From: Desulfogranum marinum
GTDB taxonomy: Bacteria > Desulfobacterota > Desulfobulbia > Desulfobulbales > Desulfobulbaceae
Assembly: GCF_016918565.1 (NCBI RefSeq)
Contig: NZ_JAFFQD010000006.1
Location: 62,001 to 126,000 of the forward strand
Direction: 5' to 3'
Length of the DNA stretch: 64,000 bases
Shown: positions 48,482 to 58,176 of the stretch, piece after piece
Position numbering within the stretch: the stretch's first letter is position 1
Layout: each line of letters starts with the position of its first letter
Notes under the pieces: generated by a model
What the model saw: only the letters and a program-made list of their open reading frames with translations
Told to the model about the DNA's origin: nothing
Database searches by the model: none
Position numbers and translations under genes: made by a program

Positions 48482-50037
48482 AGATGGCAGCCGAAATTCT
48501 TGAGAACCTTTTCGACAGCACCTTTGCCGAGATACGCCAGGCGCGGGAAATCTTTGCTCCGCAACTGCAGCTGCTGGAGACAGGGACGATCATCAGTGTC
48601 GCTACCGGCATCGCCAAGGTATCGGGCCTCCCCGGGGTCGGCTCCGATGAACTGGTGATGTTTCCAGGGGGTGTTCTCGGTGTCGCTTTCAACGTGGACG
48701 CAAACGAAATCGGCGTTGTTCTCTTTGGTGATTACTCGCACCTGCATGCCGGCGATGAAGTGCAGCGTACAGGTAGAGTAATGGACGTCGGTGTCGGTAA
48801 AGGATTGCTGGGGCGGGTTATCGATCCGCTCGGGCGTCCCCTCGATGGTAACGGCCCAGTGGCCGTGAGCCGGCGTCTGCCCATCGAACGTCCCGCTGCC
48901 GCCATCATGGATCGCGCGCCAGTAACGGAGCCGCTCCAGACCGGTCTCAAAGTTATCGATGCACTCATCCCTGTTGGCCGGGGTCAGCGGGAGTTGATTC
49001 TTGGGGATCGTCAGACAGGTAAGACTACCATTGCCATCGACACAATTATAAATCAGCGTGACAAGGATGTCCTCTGTGTCTATTGCTCCATCGGCCAGCG
49101 GGGATCAGCCATTGCCAAAGCTCTGGCGACCCTGCAGCAGAAAGGCGCCATGGAGTACACCGTTCTTGTCGTTACTGAGGGAAATGATCCACCTGGTCTC
49201 TCGTATATCGCTCCTTACGCTGCAACCAGTATTGCCGAGTTTTTCATGGAGGCAGGACGGGATGTGCTGATCGTGTACGACGATCTCACCCATCACGCCC
49301 GAGCCTATCGTGAGCTGTCGCTATTGCTGCGTCGTCCTCCCGGACGCGAAGCGTTTCCGGGAGATATCTTTTATATCCACTCGCGGCTGTTGGAGCGTGC
49401 AACACATCTACGCCAGGAACTCGGGGGCGGCTCTCTCACCGCTTTGCCCATTATCGAGACAGAAGCGCAAAACATTTCAGCCTACATTCCAACCAATCTG
49501 ATTTCCATCACCGATGGGCAGATCTACCTCTCGCCCGCCTTGTTCGAACTTGGCGTGCTGCCCGCGGTTGACGTCGGCAAATCTGTTTCACGGGTTGGGG
49601 GCAAAGCGCAGCGAGCAGCCTATCGGGCGGTAGCAGGAGACCTCAAGCTCGCATATGCGCAATTTGAAGAGCTTGAGACCTTCTCTCGGTTTGGCGCTCG
49701 CCTCGATGAGGCTACCCGTAGCATAATCGAGCATGGAAAGCGGATTCGTTTCTGCCTCAAGCAACCGGAATCGGAACCTTTATCGATGCCGACCCAAATT
49801 GCGGTGCTGCTGGCGTTGACCGCCGGACTTTTTGACAGCGTGCCATTTGACAAGATTAAGGATGCTGAACACGCTGTGCAGGAAGCCGCAGCCAACATCC
49901 CGGCTGAGGTACGTGCACGTCTGGATAGCGCTGGAAAAATGAGTAACGAGGATCGCGAATCAATTCTTTTCATCGCCCGTGAATCATGCGTACGTTTTCA
50001 GCGTGCTGCTGGATCTGCCTCCAAGCGGGATGATTAG
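48478..50037 (+). CDS. atpA: N-type ATPase alpha subunit
   Basis: The 519-residue non-catalytic nucleotide-binding subunit has Walker A GDRQTGKT at residues 176-183 and the DGIxxV-like [19 protein letters not shown] entry. The arginine finger region is [33 protein letters not shown]. It overlaps atpF by 4 bases. After it the operon is interrupted by a DUF2254 gene before atpG. Length and motifs are normal. Confidence 0.96.
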   Translation: MKMAAEILENLFDSTFAEIRQAREIFAPQLQLLETGTIISVATGIAKVSGLPGVGSDELVMFPGGVLGVAFNVDANEIGVVLFGDYSHLHAGDEVQRTGRVMDVGVGKGLLGRVIDPLGRPLDGNGPVAVSRRLPIERPAAAIMDRAPVTEPLQTGLKVIDALIPVGRGQRELILGDRQTGKTTIAIDTIINQRDKDVLCVYCSIGQRGSAIAKALATLQQKGAMEYTVLVVTEGNDPPGLSYIAPYAATSIAEFFMEAGRDVLIVYDDLTHHARAYRELSLLLRRPPGREAFPGDIFYIHSRLLERATHLRQELGGGSLTALPIIETEAQNISAYIPTNLISITDGQIYLSPALFELGVLPAVDVGKSVSRVGGKAQRAAYRAVAGDLKLAYAQFEELETFSRFGARLDEATRSIIEHGKRIRFCLKQPESEPLSMPTQIAVLLALTAGLFDSVPFDKIKDAEHAVQEAAANIPAEVRARLDSAGKMSNEDRESILFIARESCVRFQRAAGSASKRDD

Positions 50038-50087
50038 GTATCAGACATGACAAAACAGGCCAAACCATGACAGAGGAGTGACTACGA

Positions 50088-51407
50088 ATGCTGATAAAAT
50101 TCCGATATTGGTGGCAGGAACAACGGTCGAGCTTCTGGTTCGTTCCCAGCGTGATAGTCCTGGACGCCGTAGTGCTCGCCACAATCCTGATAGTTATTGA
50201 TACGACCATAGACCTTGGGGTTGTCGAAGGGTGGCCACTGGTCTTTGGTTCCGGTGCGGCTGGTGCCCGTGGCTTGCTCACCACTGTTGCCAGCTCGATG
50301 ATCACGGTAGCCGGATTAGTGTTCTCCATTACTCTCGTGGCCCTTTCCCTGGCATCCAGTCAATACACATCACGAGTCATTCGTAATTTTATGCGCGACC
50401 GCGTCAACCAGGGTGTTCTCGGCATCTTTGTCGGCATTTTTGCCTACTGCCTGGTTGTACTCAGGACCATCCGTGGTGGGGATGAAGAGATGTTCGTTCC
50501 TGCGCTGGCAGTGCTGGTTGGTTTGCTTTTCGCCTTCGTTGGTATCGCCGTTCTGATCTTCTTCATTCACCACATCTCGATATCCATCCAGGCATCGAGT
50601 ATTATTGCCGGGGCCGCAGAGGAAACAATTGCAGCCGTGGATCACCTGTTTCCAGAACGACTGGACGACGATGAGGAAGAAAACAAAGACGGTGATTTTT
50701 CGACATCTCTGGCCCATCGACCCTGGTATGCCGTTCCGGCCAGGAAGAGCGGCTACATTGAGAGTGCCGACATGAACATACTCCTCGATATTGCAAGGGA
50801 ACAGCGAATCATTTTACGGATGGAGCGCGGAGTCGGAGAGTTTGTCGTCGAGGGGGCACCACTGGTCTCAGTCATGAATCTGATTAATCCGAAAGAAGAG
50901 CTGATAGCCAAGTTGAACTCGATCTATGCTATCAGCCGCCAGCGCACTGTAGACCAAGATGCCTCCTTTGGGATTCGGCAGATAGTGGACATCGCCATGA
51001 AAGCACTGTCGCCTGGCATCAATGACACAACCACCGCGATTATGTGTATAGATTACCTGGCGGCGATAATGGTTCGAATTGCTGCGCGCCGAATGTCGCC
51101 CCCCCATTATCTCGATAACGGCGAACTGCGAGTCATTGCCCGAGGCCCGAGCTTTGAGAGCCTACTGTCAGAAGCCTTCGACCAGATACGACAGCACGGT
51201 GCAAGCAACATTGCGATCTTGTTGCGTATGCTCGGTGCACTGCAAACCATTGCACATCAAACAACCAATGCCTGCCGGTGTCGGGAAGTCCATAATAAAG
51301 TGCAGTGTATTGCAGATCTGGCCGAACGTACCATTACGTTCCCCTACGACCGGGAACGGTTTCAGAGCCGACTGATACAGGTGCAGAAGTCGCTAATGTC
51401 GTGCTGA
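50088..51407 (+). CDS. DUF2254 membrane protein inserted in the ATPase operon
   Basis: The 439-residue protein has membrane helices at about residues 17-40, 70-95, 105-125 and 135-165 (SMITVAGLVFSITLVALSLA, VLGIFVGIFAYCLVVL). A large cytosolic domain with SPGINDTTTAIMCIDYLAAI follows, the DUF2254 signature near residue 310. Function is unknown; the layout resembles a channel- or transporter-like module with a regulatory domain. It lies 50 bp after atpA and 160 bp before atpG in the same direction, so it should be on the same transcript. GAGGAG lies 9 bases before the ATG. Confidence 0.88.
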   Translation: MLIKFRYWWQEQRSSFWFVPSVIVLDAVVLATILIVIDTTIDLGVVEGWPLVFGSGAAGARGLLTTVASSMITVAGLVFSITLVALSLASSQYTSRVIRNFMRDRVNQGVLGIFVGIFAYCLVVLRTIRGGDEEMFVPALAVLVGLLFAFVGIAVLIFFIHHISISIQASSIIAGAAEETIAAVDHLFPERLDDDEEENKDGDFSTSLAHRPWYAVPARKSGYIESADMNILLDIAREQRIILRMERGVGEFVVEGAPLVSVMNLINPKEELIAKLNSIYAISRQRTVDQDASFGIRQIVDIAMKALSPGINDTTTAIMCIDYLAAIMVRIAARRMSPPHYLDNGELRVIARGPSFESLLSEAFDQIRQHGASNIAILLRMLGALQTIAHQTTNACRCREVHNKVQCIADLAERTITFPYDRERFQSRLIQVQKSLMSC

Positions 51408-51568
51408 CATTGAAAGGGGGTAAATATATGCTGCCATCTTTTCCTGATCTCATCAGGCGGTTTGGTTATAAACAACAGTGTTGGAGATGACCAATCCACA
51501 GATAATCTCGATAGGAAAATAGAACCGCGTGTCTTTCCAAACATAGCAACAAAGCCACCTGAGGCGTT

Positions 51569-52462
51569 ATGAGTGACACTATAGCGAGCCTGCGTCGACA
51601 ATTAAGCGGAGCTGAAGATCTGCAATCTGTTGTCCGCACCATGAAGGCCGTGGCTGCTTCAAGTATAGGACAATATGAAAAATCAGTGCGTGCGTTGAGC
51701 GACTACCATAGTGTTGTGGAGCTCGGATTGGAGGCATGCTTCCGGTATACAACCTCTCATCCTATATTTGCCAAGGACACCCTGCCTCAAGATGCACAGA
51801 GGACCAGTGCTGTCGTTTTTGGTTCAGACCAAGGACTGGTAGGCCGGTTTAATGATGAGGTGGCCAGTTATGCGGTGCAGACACTCTCAGCCTTGCCGAT
51901 CAAACCCGAGATATGGATGGTTGGTGAGCGTGTCCATGCTCATTTGGCAGATGAGGAAATGCACCTGATGGGACAATTCGCCATACCGAACACCGTCAAA
52001 GCCATCACGCCGTTCGTCGGAAAAATTCTTATGGAGATAGGGACGCGCCACAGTCAGAATGATGGAGCTGAGTTATATCTCTTCTATAATCGGCCTGCCA
52101 GCGGTTCCGCCTATACACCAGTCAGCCAACGGCTGCTCCCTTTGGACGAAGAGTGGCAAGACAACCTTGCAGAACGTACTTGGCCCTCTGAAAACCTGCC
52201 GGAGGTCATAGGGGGCAGTATAATGACCTTGCAGATGCTCATTAGGGAATATCTTTTCGTCTCGCTCTTCCGGGCGTGTGCCGAGTCGCTGGCAAGTGAG
52301 AACGCAAGCCGTCTGGCAGCGATGCAACGTGCCGACAACAACATTAACGAATTAATGGAGGACCTCAAGAGAACATTCCATCACTTGCGCCAGAGTGGTA
52401 TTGACGAGGAGATGTTTGACGTTATTTCCGGTTTCGAAGCGTTGAATGGAAAGGAAACCTAA
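51569..52462 (+). CDS. atpG: N-type ATPase gamma subunit
   Basis: The 297-residue central stalk subunit has the N-terminal helix DTIASLRRQLSGAEDLQSVVRTMKAVAASSI. The conserved SDQGLVGRFNDEV core is seen (family GSDxGLCGxxN, with Val in place of Cys). The C-terminal helix is SENASRLAAMQRADNNINEL. It closes the N-ATPase gene set. A 160-bp gap and the DUF2254 gene separate it from atpA, unlike the compact spacing elsewhere in the operon. Confidence 0.93.
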   Translation: MSDTIASLRRQLSGAEDLQSVVRTMKAVAASSIGQYEKSVRALSDYHSVVELGLEACFRYTTSHPIFAKDTLPQDAQRTSAVVFGSDQGLVGRFNDEVASYAVQTLSALPIKPEIWMVGERVHAHLADEEMHLMGQFAIPNTVKAITPFVGKILMEIGTRHSQNDGAELYLFYNRPASGSAYTPVSQRLLPLDEEWQDNLAERTWPSENLPEVIGGSIMTLQMLIREYLFVSLFRACAESLASENASRLAAMQRADNNINELMEDLKRTFHHLRQSGIDEEMFDVISGFEALNGKET

Positions 52463-52563
52463 TGCACAACCAAAAGTCAAAGAAGCTGAAATGTCGAGGA
52501 GTCGAACGAGGGGAACAAAAGTAGCTGAAAGGAAAAAATCAATAACAAAACACAGGGGGCAAT

Positions 52564-52995
52564 ATGACAAAATCAGACCGCACCATGACACAAAAGATGG
52601 GGATCTGGATCGATCGCAGAGAGGCCATTTTAGTCTCATTACAAGACGCCAAGACATCTATTGAGCGGATCGAATCAAATGCCGAAAGTCACTTTCGTCC
52701 ATCAGGTGGGTGGAAGGCCTCTGGGACGAGTGTGGCCCAGTCTATATCAAAAGAAAAAACAGCGGACGAGCGCCGCAAGCAACAATTTCATAAATTCTAC
52801 CAGGAGGTAATCGAGAAGACTGACAAAAGCGACAATATCTACATTTTTGGCCCAGGGGAGGCGAAACTTGAATTGGTAAAAGAAATTGAGAAAATAAAAG
52901 ACCGACACGAAAGAATTGCAGCAGTCGAAACCTGCGACAGCTTAACTGAAAACCAGATAGTTGCCCAAGTGAAATCATTTTTTTCATCGCTATAG
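52564..52995 (+). CDS. Small conserved protein, eRF1/pelota-domain-like, unknown function
   Basis: The 143-residue protein starts GIWIDRREAILVSL and ends with NIYIFGPGEAKLELVKEIEK plus an alpha-beta tail. This has the shape of the eRF1 domain 3/host-attachment fold found in short proteins sometimes labelled translational machinery protein. The basic Gly-Gly-Trp stretch in the middle (RPSGGWKASG) is probably flexible. AGGGGG lies 4 bases before the ATG. It follows atpG by about 100 bp on the same strand and may be part of the island transcript. Function is not known. Confidence 0.6.
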   Translation: MTKSDRTMTQKMGIWIDRREAILVSLQDAKTSIERIESNAESHFRPSGGWKASGTSVAQSISKEKTADERRKQQFHKFYQEVIEKTDKSDNIYIFGPGEAKLELVKEIEKIKDRHERIAAVETCDSLTENQIVAQVKSFFSSL

Positions 52996-53251
52996 TATCA
53001 GCTCGGCTGAGTAAGAGCAATTTGCATCGACACTAATCGACAACAGAACCAGGCGACGCATATTGACAGCAGGGGACGTTGGCTTATAACCTGTTGCCCC
53101 TTCGTGGTTACAGCTTGCTGCAAGCACTGCATTTCCCTGCAGCAAGTGAGCTTCATGGCATGCTGTTCAAAGTGATGGCCTCGTATGTCAACTTTTTTGC
53201 AGAGACCATCTCCACAGTCAAGATAACTTTTTGCGAGAGCATCGAAAACCA

Positions 53252-53557
53252 ATGAATATATCAGACTGGCTGGATGAAAAAGAAGCAGAGGGTGCAGATG
53301 TATCACAAATCGTATTGCCGAGAAATATGGCGTTTGATCAAGACCCGGATGAAACTATTTTTTTTAAAATAATTAATCCATGTGGGATTTTCTGTACAGA
53401 AAATCATCCCTTTTCGACGGTCGAACGTTTTGGACACTGGTATTATGCCAGAGGTCAAGACAAGAAAGCCGGTATTCATTCATCAGCAATGAAGTGGAGA
53501 TTTTTTACAAAAAATAAAAATCTTGCCCTCCAAACTGCTAAAGCACACATAGAATAA
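53252..53557 (+). CDS. Small hypothetical protein
   Basis: 101 residues from the ATG at 53252, beginning NISDWLDEKEAEGADVSQIV. It is soluble and acidic with an aromatic-rich C-terminal half (HWYYARGQDKKAGI, MKWRFF). I recognise no family. There is no strong ribosome binding site. It sits between the previous gene and glgP on the same strand. Confidence 0.5.
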   Translation: MNISDWLDEKEAEGADVSQIVLPRNMAFDQDPDETIFFKIINPCGIFCTENHPFSTVERFGHWYYARGQDKKAGIHSSAMKWRFFTKNKNLALQTAKAHIE

Positions 53558-53791
53558 TGTCTTTCCAGAATGGTGTGATTTCCCCTTAATCTAGGTGCTC
53601 AAAAAAATGGCTCTTTGTCATTAATTAATTTGCTGCGGTTTCTATAGATTTTTCACGACATCTTCTGCATTGAAATTTGCAGTTTTTTTGTTTTGTAATG
53701 GGTGAGTTGTCGTTTTTAAAATAATGCACCTTACTGAAAATGAAGATAAGCCTCTCTGAGGTTGCGAGTAAACAGCGAGGAGATGTTAAAC

Positions 53792-56320
53792 ATGAACCCT
53801 GAGCGTTATCTGCCTCGATCTTTGCCCCCAGCAATGAAAGGGTTAACTGACCTGGCTCTTGATCTGCGTTGGAATTGGAATCATTGTGCTGATGCTTTAT
53901 GGAAAAGCGTTGATCCTGAAAGATGGGAAGCTACCGAAGATCCGTGGCTCATTCTGGAAAGCATATCAAGAAAGCGCTTGGAAGCGCTGGCCGCTGACTC
54001 TACTTTTTTAAATGAGTTGCATCGCCAGCTCGCCAACCGTCAGGCTTACCTTCGTCAATCATCATGGTTTTACAAAAGCCACGATGAAGCTGAACTGGGA
54101 ACAGTGGCATATTTCAGCATGGAGTTCGGATTAAGTGATGCTCTGCCTATCTATTCAGGTGGTCTGGGGGTGCTCGCCGGTGATTTTTTGAAGACTGCAA
54201 GTGATTTGGGAATTCCTCTTGTCGGTATCGGGCTACTCTATCAGCAAGGATATTTTCATCAGGCACTGGACACCAATGGTGACCAGTTGGCTTTTTTTCC
54301 ATATAACAATCCCACCATGTTACCAGTGTTGCCATTGCAGGGTTCTGATGGAGAATGGTTACGTGTTAGTGTGGAACTGCCGGGCCGTACATTGTGGCTG
54401 CGTGGTTGGCAGGCGCAGGTTGGGAGAGTTTCACTGTATTTACTGGACAGCAACGATCTTCTCAATGCTCCGGGCGACCGAGGCATTACCGGTGAGCTTT
54501 ACGGCGGTGGAATTGAAATGCGTCTGCAACAGGAGATCGTGCTTGGCATCGGCGGCTGGCGGTTGCTGGAGGCCTTGAATATTTCTCCTTTAGTATGTCA
54601 TCTTAACGAAGGGCACGCTGCCTTTGTCATACTTGAACGCGCCCGTCGCTTCATGGAGCAAACCGATCGGACATTTTCCATCTCTCTTCTTGGCACCAGG
54701 GCCGGTAATATCTTTACGACGCATACCCCGGTTGCCGCAGGTTTCGATCGGTTTCCACGGAAAATTATGACGCAATACTTTTCTGATTATGCGCATCATC
54801 ATCTCGGTATATCCATGGACGAACTGCTTTCCCTGGGTCATGATCATGGTAGCGATGACAGTAACTTTTTTAACATGGCTTATCTCGCCTTACGCGGTTG
54901 TGGTAGGGTCAATGGAGTCAGCCGCTTGCATGGAGAGGTCTGCGGTCGTATTTTTCTCCCCCTCTTTTCCCGTTGGCCCAAGCATGAAATACCCATCAGT
55001 CATATAACCAACGGCGTGCACATGCCATCATGGGATTCAGCGGCGGCCGATGCATTATGGACGGAACATTGTGGCAAAGGGAGTTGGCTCAGCACTCTGG
55101 AAACCATTGAACAGGTCTGGCGAAGGGTAGATGATGATAAATTGTGGTCCATGCGGAACCAGGCTCGGCAGCCACTTGTTAAGGCAGTACGGAGACGTCT
55201 GGTGCGCCAGCATGCGGCCTGTGGCGTGACAAAAGAAGGTCTTATGCAATGTCTCCAAGTTCTTGATCCGAATGTCCTGACTATCGGCTTCGCAAGACGC
55301 TTCGCGGGTTATAAACGACCAACATTGCTCCTTGCCGATCCAGACCGTCTGACTCGCTTGCTTATCGACGCTCAACGTCCCGTGCAGCTAATTATCGCCG
55401 GCAAAGCCCACCCTCAGGACGAAGAAGGAAAGCGTATGGTGCGAGAGTGGAATGATTACCTGCGCAGACCGGAGGTTCGTGAACGCGCGGTGTTTCTCGA
55501 AGACTACGATATGGGGCTCGCTGCCGAATTGGTCCAAGGCGTGGACCTTTGGTTGAACACACCGCGGCGTCCCTGGGAAGCAAGCGGCACCAGCGGCATG
55601 AAGGTGCTTGTCAACGGGGGGCTGAATCTGTCCGAGTTGGACGGATGGTGGGCTGAGGCCTATGATCCGGAAGTGGGTTGGTCTCTTGGCGACGGGCAGG
55701 AGCACGATCATGATGCAGCCTGGGATGCAGTGGAAGCTGAGGAGCTGTATATGCTTTTAGAGGAAGAGGTTGTGCCAGCTTTCTACACCCGTGATGAGAA
55801 AGGAATACCAACGGCATGGATGGCTAGGATGCGGCAGAGTCTAGCCCGGTTGACGCCCATGTTTTCCTGTAATCGGATGGCCCGGGAATATACTGAAGAT
55901 TACTACATACCTGCAGCCGCTGCATATCAGCGGCGAGAGGCAGGAAATGCGAGCCTTTCGGCCACCATGAAACAGTGGGAGGTGTCACTAGCCAATCATT
56001 GGCACAAGATACGTTTTGGTCAATTCTCGGTGCAGGAATCTTTGGTTCGGAACCTGTTTCAGGCTGAAGTCCACTTGGGCAAATTAGAGCCAGCAGCGGT
56101 CCAGGTTGAATTATACGCTGAGGCGTTGTCACACAATTCAAATCCAGTACGCGTGACCATGGATCGAGGCGAGATGCTTGCTGGATCTGACAACGGCTAC
56201 CTATACCATGCAACTGTACCTAAAGGGCGTCCGTCAAGGGATTATACACCACGGGTAATTCCATATCATCTGGAGGCCTCCGTGCCACTGGAGGCTAATT
56301 TTATTCTCTGGTGGGAGTGA
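53792..56320 (+). CDS. glgP: Alpha-glucan phosphorylase (DUF3417 type)
   Basis: The 842-residue enzyme releases glucose-1-phosphate from glycogen or maltodextrin. It has the N-terminal DUF3417 domain (LPPAMKGLTDLALDLRWNWN), the substrate loop VAYFSMEFGLSDALPIYSGGLG and the FARRFAGYKRPTLLL region. The pyridoxal-phosphate lysine is K604 in EASGTSGMKVLVNGGLNLSEL. This is the shorter phosphorylase subgroup. I start at 53792 (GAGGAG 9 bases upstream); an ATG at 53783 abuts the site. The glgP neighbours in this window are not glycogen genes, so here it belongs to a stress or energy-reserve island. Confidence 0.93.
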   Translation: MNPERYLPRSLPPAMKGLTDLALDLRWNWNHCADALWKSVDPERWEATEDPWLILESISRKRLEALAADSTFLNELHRQLANRQAYLRQSSWFYKSHDEAELGTVAYFSMEFGLSDALPIYSGGLGVLAGDFLKTASDLGIPLVGIGLLYQQGYFHQALDTNGDQLAFFPYNNPTMLPVLPLQGSDGEWLRVSVELPGRTLWLRGWQAQVGRVSLYLLDSNDLLNAPGDRGITGELYGGGIEMRLQQEIVLGIGGWRLLEALNISPLVCHLNEGHAAFVILERARRFMEQTDRTFSISLLGTRAGNIFTTHTPVAAGFDRFPRKIMTQYFSDYAHHHLGISMDELLSLGHDHGSDDSNFFNMAYLALRGCGRVNGVSRLHGEVCGRIFLPLFSRWPKHEIPISHITNGVHMPSWDSAAADALWTEHCGKGSWLSTLETIEQVWRRVDDDKLWSMRNQARQPLVKAVRRRLVRQHAACGVTKEGLMQCLQVLDPNVLTIGFARRFAGYKRPTLLLADPDRLTRLLIDAQRPVQLIIAGKAHPQDEEGKRMVREWNDYLRRPEVRERAVFLEDYDMGLAAELVQGVDLWLNTPRRPWEASGTSGMKVLVNGGLNLSELDGWWAEAYDPEVGWSLGDGQEHDHDAAWDAVEAEELYMLLEEEVVPAFYTRDEKGIPTAWMARMRQSLARLTPMFSCNRMAREYTEDYYIPAAAAYQRREAGNASLSATMKQWEVSLANHWHKIRFGQFSVQESLVRNLFQAEVHLGKLEPAAVQVELYAEALSHNSNPVRVTMDRGEMLAGSDNGYLYHATVPKGRPSRDYTPRVIPYHLEASVPLEANFILWWE

Positions 56321-57020
56321 AATGGGCAGCAAAGGCAAGAGAAGTCAAAAAAGACGAAATACTCTGCAAAAAATACAACTCAGATATACTTTAAGAGTAC
56401 CTTGGAGGATCAGCACAACAAGTATTACGTCGTAATAGAACAAAGAATAGAGTATATTGTTCACATCTCAATATGCTATGGAAGGCAAGTACTTAAATGT
56501 ATACTTCCATCTTATCTTGCACAGTCCGCCTACACGCCCATTGAAGCCTCTGCTGTTCATTTAAAAAATGAAGTATTCGGGTGCGTCATATCGTGGACTT
56601 TTTTTCAATGGCCCAAAAGGAAATGGTCTCGTAAAAGTCTCTAAACGGTCTGGCGTTGCATCGAAAGTCAATACGTTAAGAACGTCTATAGCCAATACAA
56701 TTGTATATCTTACGATTGTATCCAAAAAGAAGTCCTCACTTTTTTAATTTTCCACAAGAAAACTTCGAACAGCTCCTAATCTAAAATGGGAAAGCTGCGT
56801 AGATTTTTTCTTCCATTCAACAGTTTTGAAATGATCAATATCTTTCCTATGAAAAAAGAGGTCGCTTTTAGATCAACGAGAAGCGGAGACTCAATGGCAT
56901 TAATAGTAGTTGTAAAGTCATAAAGAAATATTTGGTGTGAGTCTCACTAAAGCAGTGGAAGGCAGAATCTTCACCCTTCACTAAATTATTAAGCAATTAA
57001 TCATAAAAGGTAACAATAAT
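56321..57020. other. Intergenic, no gene supported
   Basis: 700 bp of AT-rich sequence. An 80-codon frame at 56402-56644 has no ribosome binding site and no domain. A promoter for the AAA gene should lie near the right end, but I cannot pick it. I see no RNA gene or repeat. Confidence 0.4.
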
Positions 57021-58100
57021 ATGGAAATATTATCAGATGTACCGATGCCGGAAGAATGCGCATCCAGGATACTGGAATACAGCGGTCGAGAAGTGGCCCC
57101 TCAAGGGGGGCAAAATCTGTGGCAAAAAATCTTACAGCATAAATGGGTCCTGTCTGAAAAACTTGGCCGGGATGTGGGTACTCATGTTTCGTGCCTTGAT
57201 TTTATGGAAAATATTGAGTTCAGAGATCATACGTCACAGGAATCGGAAAAAATTCAGTTTCTCAAAAAACGAGGTGCTATGAGGATTGACCGGGATATTT
57301 GGGAAACTATCTCCGAAACTCAACCACCGAAAAAAATCGTTAACAAAAGAATAATACTTCCATTCACAGAGCCCGAACTTGCTCTCAAACATGGAGTTGT
57401 GCCGCCTCGAGCACTCATTTTTTTCGGCCCCCCAGGAACCGGCAAAACCCATTTTGTCCGTGCAATTGCAGGAGTGCTACAGTGGTGGTTCGTTGAGGTC
57501 AGTCCCAGCGATTTAATGGCCGAAGGCCAAGACCGCATTGGTGCAAACTTAAAAAAGGTTATGGAAAAAATCGGCGAGATGGACAACGTTATCCTCTTTA
57601 TTGATGAATTTGAGGAGATTGCTGGTAACCGCGACGACGCTTCCCGTATCGATAAGTCAATCACCAACGAACTCCTTAAACAGATACCCATTTTGAAAAA
57701 ACAGAACAAAAGAAATCTGTTGGTTTGTGCAACCAATTATATTGGACAACTGGATGCCGCCCTGCTGAGACCAGGACGATTTGACTGCATCATTCCAGCA
57801 GGAGGCCTAGACACCGAGGGGCGCAAAACTATCTTCGAGCATTACCTGTCGAACACAAATAAAGGAGAAGTTGATGTGGATAAAATTGTATCCATGATCT
57901 CACTTTTCACTCCAGCGGACGTTGAATATCTTTTCCAAAAAGTCAGGCAAATAACTTTTGAAATGGAGTTCGAAAGAAAAGGTAATATCCTTGTCACAAC
58001 AGAGACTTTTCTTGAGATGATCCCAAAAGTCTCGCCGACACTTACCCAGGAAATTATCGAGGAGTTTGAAATGGATTGTGTGAAATATACTCGCTATTGA
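57021..58100 (+). CDS. AAA ATPase of the FtsH/Cdc48 type
   Basis: The 359-residue protein has Walker A GPPGTGKT at 136-143, Walker B ILFIDEFEE at 191-199 with D195 and E196, and the second region of homology ending LLRPGRFD (arginines R250 and R253). The N-terminal 100 residues have no known domain. No protease or membrane segment is attached, so it is a stand-alone remodelling ATPase. AAAGG lies upstream of the ATG. It converges with nhaA. A role in unfolding or assembling island proteins is an inference from context. Confidence 0.9.
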   Translation: MEILSDVPMPEECASRILEYSGREVAPQGGQNLWQKILQHKWVLSEKLGRDVGTHVSCLDFMENIEFRDHTSQESEKIQFLKKRGAMRIDRDIWETISETQPPKKIVNKRIILPFTEPELALKHGVVPPRALIFFGPPGTGKTHFVRAIAGVLQWWFVEVSPSDLMAEGQDRIGANLKKVMEKIGEMDNVILFIDEFEEIAGNRDDASRIDKSITNELLKQIPILKKQNKRNLLVCATNYIGQLDAALLRPGRFDCIIPAGGLDTEGRKTIFEHYLSNTNKGEVDVDKIVSMISLFTPADVEYLFQKVRQITFEMEFERKGNILVTTETFLEMIPKVSPTLTQEIIEEFEMDCVKYTRY

Positions 58101-58153
58101 TTCTCTATAACGTTGTAAGGCGCTCGTTTGGAGAGCCCGTTATTGTGGTGGTA

Positions 58154-58176
58154 AACCCCTAATAGGGTTCCGTTTT
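58154..58176 (+). terminator. Weak terminator after the AAA ATPase gene
   Basis: AACCC and GGGTT form a 5-bp stem (58154-58169) followed by CCGTTTT. It lies in the 74-bp gap between convergent genes. Confidence 0.35.

Noticed and set aside
52446-52664. 72-codon frame overlapping the start of the gene at 52564
   Set aside because: Very basic composition, overlaps the better-supported gene in another frame.
56402-56644. 80-codon open frame after glgP
   Set aside because: No ribosome binding site, no recognisable domain, unusual composition (many Ile, Tyr, Cys) and AT-rich surroundings; probably chance.
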